Shown one piece after another: positions 26,963 through 37,074 of a DNA stretch of 64,000 bases (its first letter is position 1; each line of letters starts with the position of its first letter). The position numbers and the translations under genes were made by a program. Below the pieces are notes generated by a model. It was given only the letters and a program-made list of their open reading frames with translations. It made no database searches and was not told the origin of the DNA. This stretch comes from Roseovarius sp. THAF27. GTDB lineage: Bacteria > Pseudomonadota > Alphaproteobacteria > Rhodobacterales > Rhodobacteraceae. Location: positions 1 to 64,000 of the forward strand of contig NZ_CP045393.1 of assembly GCF_009363655.1 (NCBI RefSeq), in the 5' to 3' direction.

Positions 26963-28293
26963 TGAGTCACCTCCTGTGCGGTGATGTATCCCGTGACGGA
27001 ATTGTTGTCCTGCGCGAAGAGATCGCGTGCGGCGGCCATGACGTCATCGACGGTGACCTGGTCCAGGATGTCGGGCCAGGCCTGGATATCCTCGACCGTC
27101 AGCCCCTGGGTCAGGCCGCGGCCATAGCGGTTGGCGAGCGCGCTGACGTCGTCGCGGGCGTAGATTTCCGAGGCGCGGATCTGGGTCTTGATCCGGTCGA
27201 GCCGTTCCTGGGAAAACCCGTCTTCGAGGAAACCGGCGATCACGTCGTCCATCGCCTTTTCGGCGTCTTCGAGGGTGACGTCGGGGGCTGGGACAACGGT
27301 GAGGTTGAAGGTCGTGTCGTCCAGCGAGAGGCCGCCGTAATAGGCGCCGGAATAGACCGCGACGCGGGAATCGAATTGCAGCTTCTCGTTCAGTATCGAG
27401 GTGGTGCCGTCGCCCAGAACCTCGGCCAGGATCGTCAGGGCCGCGGCCTTTTCCTGATCGCCGCTGTCGCGCTCGGGGGCGAGGTAGGAGCGCTGAAGAT
27501 ACGGCTGCGCGACCCGGGCATCCTGATAGTAGATCCGCCGTTCGGCAAGCTGGCGCGGTTCCTGTGCGCGGGTGCGCTCGGGCAGATCCGGGTTGGCGGG
27601 GATCACACCGTAATAGGTTTCGGCAAGATCGCGCACCTGGCCGGGATCGACGTCGCCGGCGACGACGAGGATGGCGTTGTTCGGGGCGTAGTAGGTTTGG
27701 TAATAGTCCAGCGCGTCGTCGAGCGAGAGATCGACCATTTCGTGCTGCCAGCCGATGATCGGCACGCCGTAGCGGTGATTGAGATACTGGGCCGCGCCCT
27801 GCTGTTCGCGGAAAAGCGCGGAGGGGTTGTTCTCGATGCGCTGGTTGCGTTCCTCGATGATGACGTCGCGTTCGGTCAGGATGTCTTCCTCGTCGAGCTG
27901 GAGATTGACCATGCGGTCGCTTTCCATCTTCATCATCAGCTCCAGCCGGTCGGCGGCGACACGCTGGAAATAGGCGGTGTAGTCATAGCTGGTGAACGCG
28001 TTGTCCGAGCCGCCGTTGCGCGCCACGGTGGCCGAGAACTCGCCCGGCTCCATGGTTTCGGTGCCCTTGAAAAGCAGGTGTTCGAGGAAATGGGCGACGC
28101 CCGAGACACCGGGCTTTTCGTCGGCGGAACCGGCGCGGTACCAGACCATCTGGACCACGACCGGGGCGCGGTGATCCTCGATCACCACGACGTCCATGCC
28201 GTTGTCGAGGCTGAACGTGGTTACCGCGTCGTCGGCGAAGGCCGGAGTCGCGACGAGAAAACAAAGGCATAGGCCGGACAGCCAGTTGCGCAT
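26959..28293 (-). CDS. M16 zinc metallopeptidase (catalytic subunit)
   Basis: The 444-residue secreted peptidase has a signal peptide (about 1-20) and the inverted zinc motif HFLEHLLFKGT (H68, E71, H72). The second M16 domain contains DGTTSILNEKL. It likely degrades peptides in the periplasm together with the inactive homologue encoded directly downstream. The order M16-M16 after the DUF3035/lspA/purH block is common in related genomes. Confidence 0.93.
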   Translation of the reverse strand: MRNWLSGLCLCFLVATPAFADDAVTTFSLDNGMDVVVIEDHRAPVVVQMVWYRAGSADEKPGVSGVAHFLEHLLFKGTETMEPGEFSATVARNGGSDNAFTSYDYTAYFQRVAADRLELMMKMESDRMVNLQLDEEDILTERDVIIEERNQRIENNPSALFREQQGAAQYLNHRYGVPIIGWQHEMVDLSLDDALDYYQTYYAPNNAILVVAGDVDPGQVRDLAETYYGVIPANPDLPERTRAQEPRQLAERRIYYQDARVAQPYLQRSYLAPERDSGDQEKAAALTILAEVLGDGTTSILNEKLQFDSRVAVYSGAYYGGLSLDDTTFNLTVVPAPDVTLEDAEKAMDDVIAGFLEDGFSQERLDRIKTQIRASEIYARDDVSALANRYGRGLTQGLTVEDIQAWPDILDQVTVDDVMAAARDLFAQDNNSVTGYITAQEVTQ

Positions 28294-28382
28294 GAAGAAC
28301 CCCCTGAGGTCAGAAAACGCGTTGATCAGAAGATACGCGGCCCGCGCCGCGTTTCAACGGTGTTGACCTTGTTGTGAGCGGG

Positions 28383-28922
28383 TCAGCGGCGTCTGTCGCT
28401 GGAGTTTGCCGGCGGGTAGGACGGTGTGGGCACGCCCCTGCTGCGCAAACGCGCCGCCTCGGACCGCGCATCCAGCCACTGGCGCTTGTAGGCGAGGTTG
28501 TAATCGTCGTTGATACCGATGTTCAGGATGTTGACCCGCCCGCGCTGTCTGCGGACCTCGGCATCCTCGCGCGCGAGGGTCTGGCGAATGCCGGGGGCGC
28601 TGCCGAAGCGGTTTGCATAGTTCACGAGGCCGCCGTCGGCGCGGCCGATGCCGGTATCCGCGAGCGCGGCGGGATTGCCGCCGAGGGCCGCCACGCTGTC
28701 TCCCCGGGGGGTCGGATCGGTGATGTTGGTGCCGCCCGGAGTGGGCGCCGGCAGGGCGCGGTAGCTGTCGGGCGCTTGCAGCGGCTTGCCGGGGACGATG
28801 TTGAACTCCTCGGGACCGTTGCCCGTGTTCTTGATCCGCGACAGCTTGACGTCGCCGTCGCGCGCGCCGCAGGCAGACAGCGCCATCGCAAGGATCATGA
28901 CCATTATCGCCGGACGTTTCAT
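28383..28922 (-). CDS. DUF3035-family lipoprotein
   Basis: The 179-residue protein has a lipoprotein signal ending in the lipobox LSAC (MKRPAIMVMILAMALSACG). The rest is polar and Pro/Gly-rich (LPAPTPGGTNITDPTPRGDS) with a conserved C-terminal YKRQWLDARSEAARLR segment. Function unknown. The start at 28922 is used because the GGAGTGGGAA site lies just upstream; a longer frame exists. It lies next to lspA, the lipoprotein signal peptidase that would process it. Confidence 0.85.
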   Translation of the reverse strand: MKRPAIMVMILAMALSACGARDGDVKLSRIKNTGNGPEEFNIVPGKPLQAPDSYRALPAPTPGGTNITDPTPRGDSVAALGGNPAALADTGIGRADGGLVNYANRFGSAPGIRQTLAREDAEVRRQRGRVNILNIGINDDYNLAYKRQWLDARSEAARLRSRGVPTPSYPPANSSDRRR

Positions 28923-28972
28923 TTCCCACTCCTGCATCGTTCCGCCAGCCTTATCGTATTCGGACCGGCACG

Positions 28973-29437
28973 TCACGCCGCCTTTTTACTGTCGCCGCTG
29001 AAGACTACCATGCCGAATGCGCCGATGAAAACCGCGATGTCGGCCACGTTGAAAGATGTCGGATTGGTGAAGCCACAGCACGACATGTTCAGAAAATCGG
29101 CCACGGCGCCGTAGATCAGCCGGTCGATGACGTTGCCCAGCGCGCCGCCCACCAGGAGGCCCGCCGAGATCTTCTGCCAGCGGCCCTGCGGATCGGTCCG
29201 GACCCACCACAGCACCGCGGCCACGATCACCAGGGCGACGGCGATCCAGATCCACTTGCTGGCGCCGGCGAAGGCGCCGAAATTGATGCCGGTGTTCCAC
29301 GCCATCTCGAGGTTCAGGTAGGGCGGCAGGACCTCGATCGAGCGGACGGTCTTGAGGTCCAGCACCTGCACGACCCAGTATTTGGTGATCTGGTCGAGCA
29401 CGAATACGAGACCCGCGACCCAAGCAACCGTGCGCAT
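28973..29437 (-). CDS. lspA: Lipoprotein signal peptidase II
   Basis: The 154-residue four-helix membrane aspartyl protease cleaves lipoprotein signal peptides. Catalytic Asp candidates are in GNVIDRLIYGAVADF (D114) and FNVADIAVF (D133), with the conserved WNTGINFGAF loop. The start is at MRTVAW; the ATG five codons upstream lies on the AAGGAGAG ribosome site itself and is rejected. Confidence 0.95.
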   Translation of the reverse strand: MRTVAWVAGLVFVLDQITKYWVVQVLDLKTVRSIEVLPPYLNLEMAWNTGINFGAFAGASKWIWIAVALVIVAAVLWWVRTDPQGRWQKISAGLLVGGALGNVIDRLIYGAVADFLNMSCCGFTNPTSFNVADIAVFIGAFGMVVFSGDSKKAA

Positions 29438-29491
29438 ACTGCTCTCCTTCAAGGCCCGCTTGCGTGTGCCGGCCGCTTATTGTTTCGGCTC

Positions 29492-31081
29492 TTAGTGCCG
29501 GAAATGGCGCATGCCGGTCAAGACCATGGCCAGCCCGGCCTCGTCGGCGGCGGCGATCACCTCGTCGTCGCGCATCGAGCCGCCCGGCTGGATCACCGCG
29601 GTCGCGCCGGCCTCGGCGGCGGTCAGCAGGCCGTCGGGGAAGGGAAAGAACGCGTCGGAGGCCACGACGCTGCCTTGGGTCAGCGGCGCGGAGAGGCCCA
29701 GTTCGGCGGCCATGTCCTGGGACTTGCGGGCGGCGATGCGGCAGCTGTCGACGCGGCTCATCTGGCCGGCGCCGACGCCGACGGTCGCGCCGTCCCTGAC
29801 ATAGACGATGGCGTTGGATTTCACGTGCTTGGCGACTTTCCAGGCGAACAGCATGTCGGCCATTTCCCGGTCCGACGGAGCGCGCTTGGTCACGACCTTT
29901 AAATCGCCTGTCGAGACCTGCCCGCTGTCCTTGTCCTGCACCAGGTAGCCGCCCGAGACCTGCTTGAGCATCAGCGCCGCCTCGGCCGGATCGGCAAGCC
30001 CGTCGGTGACCAGAAGGCGGAGGTTCTTCTTCGCGGCAAACACCGCCCTGGCGTCGTCGTCGGCGCCGGGCGCGATCACCACCTCGGTGAAGATGCCGGC
30101 GATCTCTTCGGCGGTGGCGCCGTCGAGCGGCTGGTTCAGGGCGATGATGCCGCCGAAGGCCGAGGTGCGGTCGCAGTCGAAGGCGCGCATATACGCCTCT
30201 TTCAGCGTCTCGGCGCGGGCGACGCCGCAGGGGTTGGCGTGCTTGATGATGGCGCAGGCCGGACCATCGGAGGGGGCGAATTCGCTGACCAGCTCGAAGG
30301 CCGCGTCGGTGTCGTTGATGTTGTTGTAGCTGAGTTCCTTGCCCTGCACCTGCCGTGCGGTGGCCACGCCGGGACGGGCGGAGCCGTCGGTGTAGAACGC
30401 CGCACCCTGATGCGGGTTCTCGCCATAGCGCAGGGTCTGGGCCAGCTGTCCGGCGACCGCGCGGCGGCGCGGGGCGGTCTGATTCAGGGCCCTGGCCATC
30501 CAGCCCGAGACGGCGGCATCATATGCGCCGGTGCGGGCATAGGCGTTGAGCGCCAGTTTCTGGCGGAAGGCATAGGTGGTCTGACCGTCATGCGCGTCCA
30601 GTTCCGACAGGAGCGCCTCGTAATCCTCGACATCCACGACGACGTTGACGAAGGCGTGGTTCTTGGCCGCCGCGCGGATCATCGCGGGGCCGCCTATGTC
30701 GATATTCTCGATGCAGGTGTCATAGACGGCGCCCTTGGCGACGGTTTCCTCGAACGGGTAGAGGTTGACGACCAGCAGGTCGATGGGACCGATGCCGTAC
30801 TCGTCCATGGACGCCAGATGGTCGTCATTGTCGCGCAGCGCCAGAAGGCCGCCATGCACCATCGGGTGCAGTGTCTTGACGCGCCCGTCCATCATCTCGG
30901 GAAAGCCTGTCACCTCGGCCACGTCGCGCACGTCGAGCCCGGCGTCGCGCAGCGCCCTGGCGCTGCCGCCCGTCGACAGCAGCTCGACGCCGCGCTGGGC
31001 GAGGGCGCGGCCCAGGTCGATCAACCCGGTCTTGTCGGAAACTGAAAGAAGTGCGCGGCGCACGGGGGCGAGATCGGTCAT
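29492..31081 (-). CDS. purH: Bifunctional AICAR transformylase/IMP cyclohydrolase
   Basis: The 529-residue enzyme catalyses the last two steps of IMP synthesis. The N-terminal MGS-like cyclohydrolase domain ([36 protein letters not shown]) is followed by the AICARFT domain with the catalytic [16 protein letters not shown] segment. Normal length. Confidence 0.97.
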   Translation of the reverse strand: MTDLAPVRRALLSVSDKTGLIDLGRALAQRGVELLSTGGSARALRDAGLDVRDVAEVTGFPEMMDGRVKTLHPMVHGGLLALRDNDDHLASMDEYGIGPIDLLVVNLYPFEETVAKGAVYDTCIENIDIGGPAMIRAAAKNHAFVNVVVDVEDYEALLSELDAHDGQTTYAFRQKLALNAYARTGAYDAAVSGWMARALNQTAPRRRAVAGQLAQTLRYGENPHQGAAFYTDGSARPGVATARQVQGKELSYNNINDTDAAFELVSEFAPSDGPACAIIKHANPCGVARAETLKEAYMRAFDCDRTSAFGGIIALNQPLDGATAEEIAGIFTEVVIAPGADDDARAVFAAKKNLRLLVTDGLADPAEAALMLKQVSGGYLVQDKDSGQVSTGDLKVVTKRAPSDREMADMLFAWKVAKHVKSNAIVYVRDGATVGVGAGQMSRVDSCRIAARKSQDMAAELGLSAPLTQGSVVASDAFFPFPDGLLTAAEAGATAVIQPGGSMRDDEVIAAADEAGLAMVLTGMRHFRH

Positions 31082-31117
31082 GGGGCAGCTATTCCTTGTG
31101 GCAGTCCTGGGTCGTGT

Positions 31118-32860
31118 TCAGCTGAGGGCCACCGGCGTTCGCCCGTCTTCCGCCAGATCGCGCATCCCGATCGGCGAGTCCTGCGGCTTGGCCAGTGACC
31201 ACCTCGTGCGGGTCGCATACTCCATCGCGCGCCCGGATAGAACGATTTGTTTGGTCGCACGCGGTTTCAGGCGGTTGGTGTCCAGATAGACGCTGGAGTC
31301 CACCGACAGGCGGGCGGTGCCATCGGCCCGGAAGATCCAGATCTCGCCGCTCTTGAGCGCCATCGACACCGCCGCGCCGCCCATGTCGATGGACACATCC
31401 ACGTCCGGGTGCAGGTGAAACCGGATATCGAACGGGATGCCTTGCAGTGTCATCGTGTCGAGCGCCCGGTCGAAGCGTCGCTTGTCGGCGTCGGTCAGCG
31501 CCAGCAGCATGTCCTCTCCGGCGATGCCGCGGCCGTCGAAGGTCATTTCCAGTTTGCGCACATGGGTCAGGCCGTAGCCCCTGACATAACCGTCATGCCC
31601 GCCTTCGAAGGTCAGGCCGTCCGGCGCGTGGTTGACCCGGATCGGCACCTCGGTGGGGCCTTCGGTCAGCATGTCCTGCTTGGGCGCGGTCTTGCCCAGG
31701 CGGCTGCTGGAATGGCCGTTCAGCACGAGGGTGGAATGCGACGGCGTGGCCCGGCCGGCGCGGCGCCACGCGGTGCCGAAACTGGCGCCCGCGCCGCAAT
31801 TGACGATCAGCGGACGTCGGCCCGATGTCAGTTCGAACGCCAGCGTCGAGGCATGGGCCCCCGCCGATGCCCGCCCCTCGGGCGGGGGTGCGGCGTCGAT
31901 GATCAGCGAACAGCGCCCCGCGCTGAGCCGCGCAAAGCCCATCGACAGGCCGTTGGCATGGCGGCCCTTGATCTGGCTGGCGGCAAGCGCCGCGTCGAGC
32001 CGCCCGTCGAGCCCGCGCCCGCCGCCATGAAAGCGGGCGAGCCCGCCGTCGGAATGGCGCAGGGTGCGCAGGGTGGGGCTGATGCGCTCGATCGCGGCCC
32101 AGTGGGCGGGATGGGGGGTCTGGCCGGCCTGGGTCAGGGTTTCGGCGGCCCATGTGAGCAGGGTGAAGACCTCGAGCAGTTCTTCGGGGTTGCGGGTGGG
32201 CAGGCCGCCCTGATCGTCGATCTGGCGGGCGCATTCGCGGGCCAGCGCGGCAGAGGCGGGCGCGACCCGGGCCGACATGCCTTCGAGCGACAGCCCGGCA
32301 TAGACAAGCCCGGTCAGCGCCTCGAACCGCGGCAGGCCGGGCGTGGTGGCGCGCCAGCGGCGGGACAGGAACAGGGTTTGCTGCGCCAGCGACCGCAGGA
32401 ACAGGTCGGATTGCTTTTGCGTGCGGCCCGACAGCAGGAAGATCGCGTGGTTGATCCAGCGGATGAGGCGCCGTCCGGTCAGGTCGGGCCGCCAGCCCGG
32501 GCCGCGCCCGCGTCCGTAAAGCTCGATCCAGCGCCAGAGCCAGGCCTGCGCGCAGGCCCGCGCCGGGGCGTCGCCCGCGGCGGCCAGGTCATCGAGCCAG
32601 GTGAAGCCGTGCACCTCTCGCGAGAAGGCGAGGTCGGGGGGCGGAATGTCCCACGGGGTCTTGTCGGGGTCGCGGACGAGGTGGCCGGCAAAGAGAAAGT
32701 TGCCTGCGCAGAGCTGGCGGCCGCGGGCGAAGCTGCCGATGGTGCGGGGATCGGGTTGCGACACGAAGGCCGCGACACGGCCGCCGAAGGTGGACCGCCG
32801 GGCCTCCAGACGGTTCAGGAACCGCGTCACGCGCGGTAGATCGTGATCGGATGTCGACAT
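31118..32860 (-). CDS. Heparinase II/III-family protein
   Basis: The 580-residue protein has an alpha-helical N-terminal toroid (RFLNRLEARRS to about residue 290, with GRRLIRWINHAIFLLSG) and the C-terminal beta-sandwich of heparinase II/III-like proteins (LIVNCGAGASFGTAWRRAGR, ATPSHSTLVLNGHSSS). Located between purH and rsmB as in many Rhodobacteraceae. No obvious signal peptide; the substrate is unknown and polysaccharide lyase activity is only inferred. The start at 32860 is the first ATG giving family sequence. Confidence 0.85.
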   Translation of the reverse strand: MSTSDHDLPRVTRFLNRLEARRSTFGGRVAAFVSQPDPRTIGSFARGRQLCAGNFLFAGHLVRDPDKTPWDIPPPDLAFSREVHGFTWLDDLAAAGDAPARACAQAWLWRWIELYGRGRGPGWRPDLTGRRLIRWINHAIFLLSGRTQKQSDLFLRSLAQQTLFLSRRWRATTPGLPRFEALTGLVYAGLSLEGMSARVAPASAALARECARQIDDQGGLPTRNPEELLEVFTLLTWAAETLTQAGQTPHPAHWAAIERISPTLRTLRHSDGGLARFHGGGRGLDGRLDAALAASQIKGRHANGLSMGFARLSAGRCSLIIDAAPPPEGRASAGAHASTLAFELTSGRRPLIVNCGAGASFGTAWRRAGRATPSHSTLVLNGHSSSRLGKTAPKQDMLTEGPTEVPIRVNHAPDGLTFEGGHDGYVRGYGLTHVRKLEMTFDGRGIAGEDMLLALTDADKRRFDRALDTMTLQGIPFDIRFHLHPDVDVSIDMGGAAVSMALKSGEIWIFRADGTARLSVDSSVYLDTNRLKPRATKQIVLSGRAMEYATRTRWSLAKPQDSPIGMRDLAEDGRTPVALS

Positions 32861-32952
32861 CGAATCCCAGCCTCGGCACGCTCTTTCTGGCGTTGTCGGG
32901 TCAGTATACGCCGCCGCGCGCACCAAGTCACGCAAGGAAGGCGGGCGCGGGA

Positions 32953-34218
32953 TCAGGTCTTGCGCAGAAGCGCGATGTAAAAGCCGTCCATGCCGCCCAG
33001 GTCGGGCCAGTGATCGGGGCGCAGGCGCAGGCCGCCTTCCTCGGTGATCCAGGCCGGGTCGATGCCGGGGCGGTCCAGCGCGGCGGTGTCGGTTGCGAGG
33101 CCCGGATGGCGGGCCAGCGCCTCTTCGACCTGCACCTCGCCCTCGTCGGGCAGCAGCGAGCAGGTGCAGAACAGGAGCCGCCCGCCGGGTGCGAGCAGTG
33201 TCAGGGCGTGGTCGATCATCCGCGCCTGCTGCTCGATCAGCGTGCCGAAGTCGGAGCCGTCCTTGGCGTGGGGCAGGTCGGGATGCCGCCGGATCGTGCC
33301 GGTGGCCGAGCAGGGCGCATCGACGAGGATGGCGTCGAAGGATCCTTCGGTGAAGGCGAAGGCGTCCTGCGTGACGCAGGTGGCGGACAGGCCGGTGCGG
33401 TCGAGGTTCTCGGTGACGCGGGCCATGCGCTTTTCCGAGGTGTCGAGGGCGGTGACCTGGGCGCCGGCGGCGGCCAGTTGCAGGGTCTTGCCGCCCGGTG
33501 CCGCGCAGAGGTCGAGAATGAATTCGCCGGGGCGGGGCGCCAGGATGCGCACGGGCAGGGCGGCGGCGGCATCCTGAACCCACCAGTGGCCGTCCTCGAA
33601 ACCGGGCAGGGCCGAGACCTGGCCCGCGTCGCCGATCCGGACGGAGCCGGTGGGCAGCGCCGTGCCGCCGAGGCGGTCGGCCCAGGCGGCGGGGTCTTCT
33701 CCCGGCTTCAGCGTCAGGTCGAGCGGGGCGCCGGCGAAATGCGCCTTTTCCATCGCCGCGACCGCGCCATTGCCCCAGGCCGACACCAGCGGAGAGCGCA
33801 GCCAGTTGGGCAGGCGGGGGATGCGCAGGTCCTTCCACGGCTTGCCGGCGTCACCGGCCATCTGGCGCAGGATCGCGTTGACCAGCCCGCGCAGGCGCTT
33901 GTAGCGCGGATGGGTGCCGACAAGGGTCACCAGTTCGTCCACCACGCCATGGGCGTCGCCGCCCATGCACAGCTCGACCGTGCCGAGGCGCAGGATGTTC
34001 ATCACGTGAAGCTGCGGCGTCTTGCGCAATTGCCGCGCCAGCAGGCGGTCGGCCCGGTCCATGCCGCGCAGCGTGTCGTTAACCAGCCGCAGCGCCCGGG
34101 CGCGGTCGGGCGGCGAGAGGCGCGCAAGCGGCGCGGTGAGTTCGGCCAGAAGGCGGCCGTCGCCGAGCACCTTGTCGAGCAGGGCCACGGCTGTGCTGCG
34201 GGGGGTGGGCGCGGGCAT
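32953..34218 (-). CDS. rsmB: 16S rRNA m5C967 methyltransferase
   Basis: The 421-residue protein combines an N-terminal NusB-like RNA-binding domain (about 1-135) with a SAM-dependent methyltransferase domain: LDLCAAPGGKTLQLAA (SAM motif), VDAPCSATGTIRRHPD (motif IV Cys) and FCTCSLLPDEGE (catalytic motif VI Cys). The C-terminal GGMDGFYIALLRK is typical. It diverges from the DUF1674 gene. Confidence 0.93.
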   Translation of the reverse strand: MPAPTPRSTAVALLDKVLGDGRLLAELTAPLARLSPPDRARALRLVNDTLRGMDRADRLLARQLRKTPQLHVMNILRLGTVELCMGGDAHGVVDELVTLVGTHPRYKRLRGLVNAILRQMAGDAGKPWKDLRIPRLPNWLRSPLVSAWGNGAVAAMEKAHFAGAPLDLTLKPGEDPAAWADRLGGTALPTGSVRIGDAGQVSALPGFEDGHWWVQDAAAALPVRILAPRPGEFILDLCAAPGGKTLQLAAAGAQVTALDTSEKRMARVTENLDRTGLSATCVTQDAFAFTEGSFDAILVDAPCSATGTIRRHPDLPHAKDGSDFGTLIEQQARMIDHALTLLAPGGRLLFCTCSLLPDEGEVQVEEALARHPGLATDTAALDRPGIDPAWITEEGGLRLRPDHWPDLGGMDGFYIALLRKT

Positions 34219-34285
34219 CGGTCATCCTTGGCCTTTGAACAGGGCTGGCCTATATCAGTGGCATCAAGAGGAAGGAAGCCCGGCC

Positions 34286-34462
34286 ATGTCGGAAGACCGC
34301 AAAGACCTGCCACCCGAAGCCCAACGCGCCCTGGCCGAAGCCGAGGCGCGGCGCAAGGACGCCGAGGCGCTTGCCCTGCCGAAGGAGCTGGGCGGGCGCA
34401 AGGGCCCCGAACCCGTGCGCTATGGCGACTGGGAGATGAAGGGCATCGCGATCGACTTCTGA
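34286..34462 (+). CDS. DUF1674 / SdhAF4-family protein
   Basis: The 58-residue protein ends in the family signature GRKGPEPVRYGDWEMKGIAI plus DF. Eukaryotic SdhAF4 assists flavinylated succinate dehydrogenase assembly; the bacterial role is presumed similar. GAAGGAAG precedes the ATG. Very small gene often adjacent to rsmB. Confidence 0.88.
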   Translation: MSEDRKDLPPEAQRALAEAEARRKDAEALALPKELGGRKGPEPVRYGDWEMKGIAIDF

Positions 34463-34484
34463 GCGATGCCACGCACCGCTGACG

Positions 34485-34841
34485 CTATTGCAGTTGCAGG
34501 TCGGCGTAGTCGCCTGTGCCCTGGTCCGAGATGAAGCGGACGGTGGAGCCCTGAACCCTCACCGCCTGGCAATTGGCGCCGAGGTTGCGCTGACCCCAGT
34601 AGAGGTCGCGGCAGAAATAGCCGGATTTCCACTGCCACGCGCCGGTGACGGGTCGACCGAAGGCGCGGCCTTCGATCTGTCCCGACGGCGTGACCGTCAG
34701 GGTGATACCCAAGCGGGTGAGGTTCTTGTTGGCGACGACCGAAACGAATTCGGACCTGTCGTCGATCTGGTCGAAACTTTCCGCAGCAGCGGGGCCACTC
34801 AACAGCGCGGCGATACCCGCAAGAACAGTCAGGCGCATCAT
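34485..34841 (-). CDS. Small secreted protein of unknown function
   Basis: The 118-residue protein has a signal peptide (RLTVLAGIAALLSGPAAA), then a beta-rich domain with VTGAWQWKSGYFCRDLYWG and two Cys likely to form a disulfide. I recognise this as a type of conserved rhodobacterial hypothetical but cannot name a function. Tandem ATGs at 34841/34838 follow AGGGAG. Confidence 0.75.
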   Translation of the reverse strand: MMRLTVLAGIAALLSGPAAAESFDQIDDRSEFVSVVANKNLTRLGITLTVTPSGQIEGRAFGRPVTGAWQWKSGYFCRDLYWGQRNLGANCQAVRVQGSTVRFISDQGTGDYADLQLQ

Positions 34842-34852
34842 CGGAACTCCCT

Positions 34853-34873
34853 GTAACAAACAATGTCTGTTAC
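34853..34873. promoter_or_regulatory. Dyad upstream of the secreted protein gene
   Basis: GTAACA (34853-34858) and TGTTAC (34868-34873) form a perfect 6-bp inverted repeat around nine bases, 12-32 bp upstream of the gene at 34485-34841. It could be an operator or a 5' leader hairpin. Confidence 0.3.
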
Positions 34874-34908
34874 GGCGCGCCGGCCGATCTGGATCAGTTT
34901 CGGCCCGG

Positions 34909-35727
34909 TCAGTCCTCTTTCAGGCCAAGCACGTCGAGCATGTCGTATTGCCCCGGCTTGCGCCCCTGGCCCCACAGCGCGGCCTTGAGCGCCCCACGGG
35001 CAAAGACCGCCCGGTCAGAGGCGACGTGGCGCAGGATGATCCGTTCGCCCGCCGCGGCGAACATCACGTCGTGTTCGCCGACGATGTCGCCGCCGCGAAT
35101 GGCGCTGAAGCCTATATTGCCCTTCGTCCGGGCGCCGGTGATGCCGTCGCGCCCGCGGTCGGCGGCCTGATCCAGCGACACGCCGCGCCCGTCCGCCGCT
35201 GCCTGCCCCAGCATCAGCGCGGTGCCCGAGGGCGCATCGACCTTCTGGTTGTGATGCGCCTCGATCACCTCGATGTCGTAGTCGTCATCCAGCGCGGCGG
35301 CGACCTTCTTGGTCAGTTGCACGAGCAGGTTGACGCCGAGGCTCATGTTCCCGGCGCGTATGATCGTGGCGTGACGGGCGGCCGCGTCCAGCTTGGCCAG
35401 GTCCTCGTCGGCAAGCCCGGTGGTGCCGATGACGTGCACGCAGCGGGCCTGTGCCGCCAGCGCGGCAAAGTCCACGGTGGCCGCTGGTGCGGTGAAATCC
35501 AGGATTGCATGGGCCCTGGAAATGGTGTCCAGCGGGTCGTCGGAGACGGTGACGCCGTTTGCCGCGCCGCCCATCGCCTCGCCCAGGTCCTGACCGATCC
35601 AGGCATGGCCGGGCCGTTCCAGCGCACCGACCAGATTTGCCCGGTCCGAGGCGGTCACGATTTCGGTCAGCATCCGGCCCATGCGCCCCGAAGCGCCTGT
35701 CACCACGATCCCCGGCAGGTCGGTCAT
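34909..35727 (-). CDS. dapB: 4-hydroxy-tetrahydrodipicolinate reductase
   Basis: The 272-residue NAD(P)H-dependent enzyme works in lysine/diaminopimelate synthesis. Dinucleotide motif [13 protein letters not shown] (about 8-20); catalytic [15 protein letters not shown] (about 156-170). The start is at MTDLPG (35727), with GGAG six bases upstream; an ATG two codons earlier abuts the ribosome site. Confidence 0.96.
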   Translation of the reverse strand: MTDLPGIVVTGASGRMGRMLTEIVTASDRANLVGALERPGHAWIGQDLGEAMGGAANGVTVSDDPLDTISRAHAILDFTAPAATVDFAALAAQARCVHVIGTTGLADEDLAKLDAAARHATIIRAGNMSLGVNLLVQLTKKVAAALDDDYDIEVIEAHHNQKVDAPSGTALMLGQAAADGRGVSLDQAADRGRDGITGARTKGNIGFSAIRGGDIVGEHDVMFAAAGERIILRHVASDRAVFARGALKAALWGQGRKPGQYDMLDVLGLKED

Positions 35728-35811
35728 TTCCATCTCCGTTCTTTGGTGCGCATTGCATAGCGCGGCGATCATCGCTTGGCAAAGACCCATGCAGGGCTTA
35801 GATGCAGTTCC

Positions 35812-36207
35812 ATGGCAAAGAACAAGTTTCATGACGGACCCGGACCCTCGCAGCGGCAGTTGCGGGTCGGCGAGTTGATCCGGCGGACGCTGGCGGAGGT
35901 GCTGGCGCGCGGAGACATTCACGACCCCGAGCTGAACCGCCTGTCGGTGACCGTCGGCGAAGTGCGGACCTCGCCGGACCTGAAAGTGGCGACAGCCTAT
36001 GTGCTGCCGCTGGGCGGGCAGGGCCAGGACGATGTGCTGGACCTGCTGGGCCGCAACAAGGGCGAGTTGCGCCGGATCATCGGCAAGAAGGTCGGCCTGA
36101 AGTTCGCGCCCGAGCTGCGGTTCCGGCTGGACGAGACGTTCGACCAGCTGGACGAGACGCGGCGGCTTTTTGCGCAGGACGCCGTGCGGCGCGACGTCGA
36201 GAACTGA
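35812..36207 (+). CDS. rbfA: Ribosome-binding factor A
   Basis: The 131-residue KH-fold protein needed for 30S maturation has [20 protein letters not shown], the conserved RbfA opening, and [23 protein letters not shown] strands. The start at MAKNKFHDG is chosen over an upstream ATG in the dapB promoter region. It is followed by a four-base gap to the DUF2233 gene, with truB further downstream, the usual rbfA-truB neighbourhood. Confidence 0.95.
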   Translation: MAKNKFHDGPGPSQRQLRVGELIRRTLAEVLARGDIHDPELNRLSVTVGEVRTSPDLKVATAYVLPLGGQGQDDVLDLLGRNKGELRRIIGKKVGLKFAPELRFRLDETFDQLDETRRLFAQDAVRRDVEN

Positions 36208-36211
36208 GCCG

Positions 36212-36943
36212 ATGTGGCGGTGGGTCCTTTTGGCTGTGGCGTTGCTGGCGGGCCCGGCCAAGGCCGTGGAATGCCAGCAGATCAGCGTCGAGGGCAGCCG
36301 GTATACCGCCTGCAAGGTCGATGCCGGCAGTGAAACGCTGCGCCTGTTCCTGAACGACCCGATGACCGGCGCGCCGCTGGGCAGTTTCAGCAGCGTCGAG
36401 CGACAGGTGCGCGGCGAGGGCGGTAAGCTGCTTTTTGCGATGAATGCCGGGATGTATCATCAGGACCGCAGCCCGGTGGGCCATTACGTTGAGGCGGGAC
36501 GCGAGGCCAAGGGGCTGATCACCCGCGAGGGACCGGGGAATTTCGGCCTGCTGCCCAACGGTGTGTTCTGCATCGGCGAGGGCCGGGCCGACGTGTTCGA
36601 GACAAGGCGGTTCGACCGGGAAGGGCCGGTCTGCACCCATGCCACGCAGTCCGGGCCGATGCTGGTGATCGACGGCCAGCTGCATCCGCGTTTTCTGAAG
36701 AACAGCGACAGCCTGCATGTGCGCAACGGGGTCGGCACCTCGGCCGACGGGCGCACCGCGTGGTTCCTGATTTCCGAGGACAAGGTGAATTTCCACAGCT
36801 TCGCGCGGGTGTTCCGGGATGTGCTGAAGACGCCGCAGGCGCTGTATTTCGACGGGAGCATCTCGCGGCTGTATGCGCCCGCGCTCGACCGGCATGATGG
36901 CGGGTTCCCGATGGGGCCGATCGTGGGGGTCGTGGCGCCCTGA
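36212..36943 (+). CDS. Phosphodiester glycosidase (NAGPA/DUF2233) family protein
   Basis: The 243-residue secreted protein has a signal peptide ([18 protein letters not shown]) and DUF2233/NAGPA motifs: [51 protein letters not shown] and [13 protein letters not shown]. Possibly periplasmic or surface glycan processing; the substrate is unknown. It sits four bases after rbfA and likely shares its transcript. Confidence 0.85.
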   Translation: MWRWVLLAVALLAGPAKAVECQQISVEGSRYTACKVDAGSETLRLFLNDPMTGAPLGSFSSVERQVRGEGGKLLFAMNAGMYHQDRSPVGHYVEAGREAKGLITREGPGNFGLLPNGVFCIGEGRADVFETRRFDREGPVCTHATQSGPMLVIDGQLHPRFLKNSDSLHVRNGVGTSADGRTAWFLISEDKVNFHSFARVFRDVLKTPQALYFDGSISRLYAPALDRHDGGFPMGPIVGVVAP

Positions 36944-37074
36944 CCCGGCGCCGATGATTCCGGGCGGCCCGGGGGAGCGGCGGGGCATCGCGCCCGCGCA
37001 TTGACCCGCGAATTGACAGGTGCCGGGGGCTGCGGTACGCGGCGGCCTTCGGACAGCAAAGAGGCGACGGCATC

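Noticed and set aside
26962..28272. 436-codon open frame antisense to the catalytic M16 gene
   Set aside because: It is the mirror of a well-supported gene in GC-rich DNA. Its protein lacks any recognisable domain and is rich in the residues expected from antisense reading.
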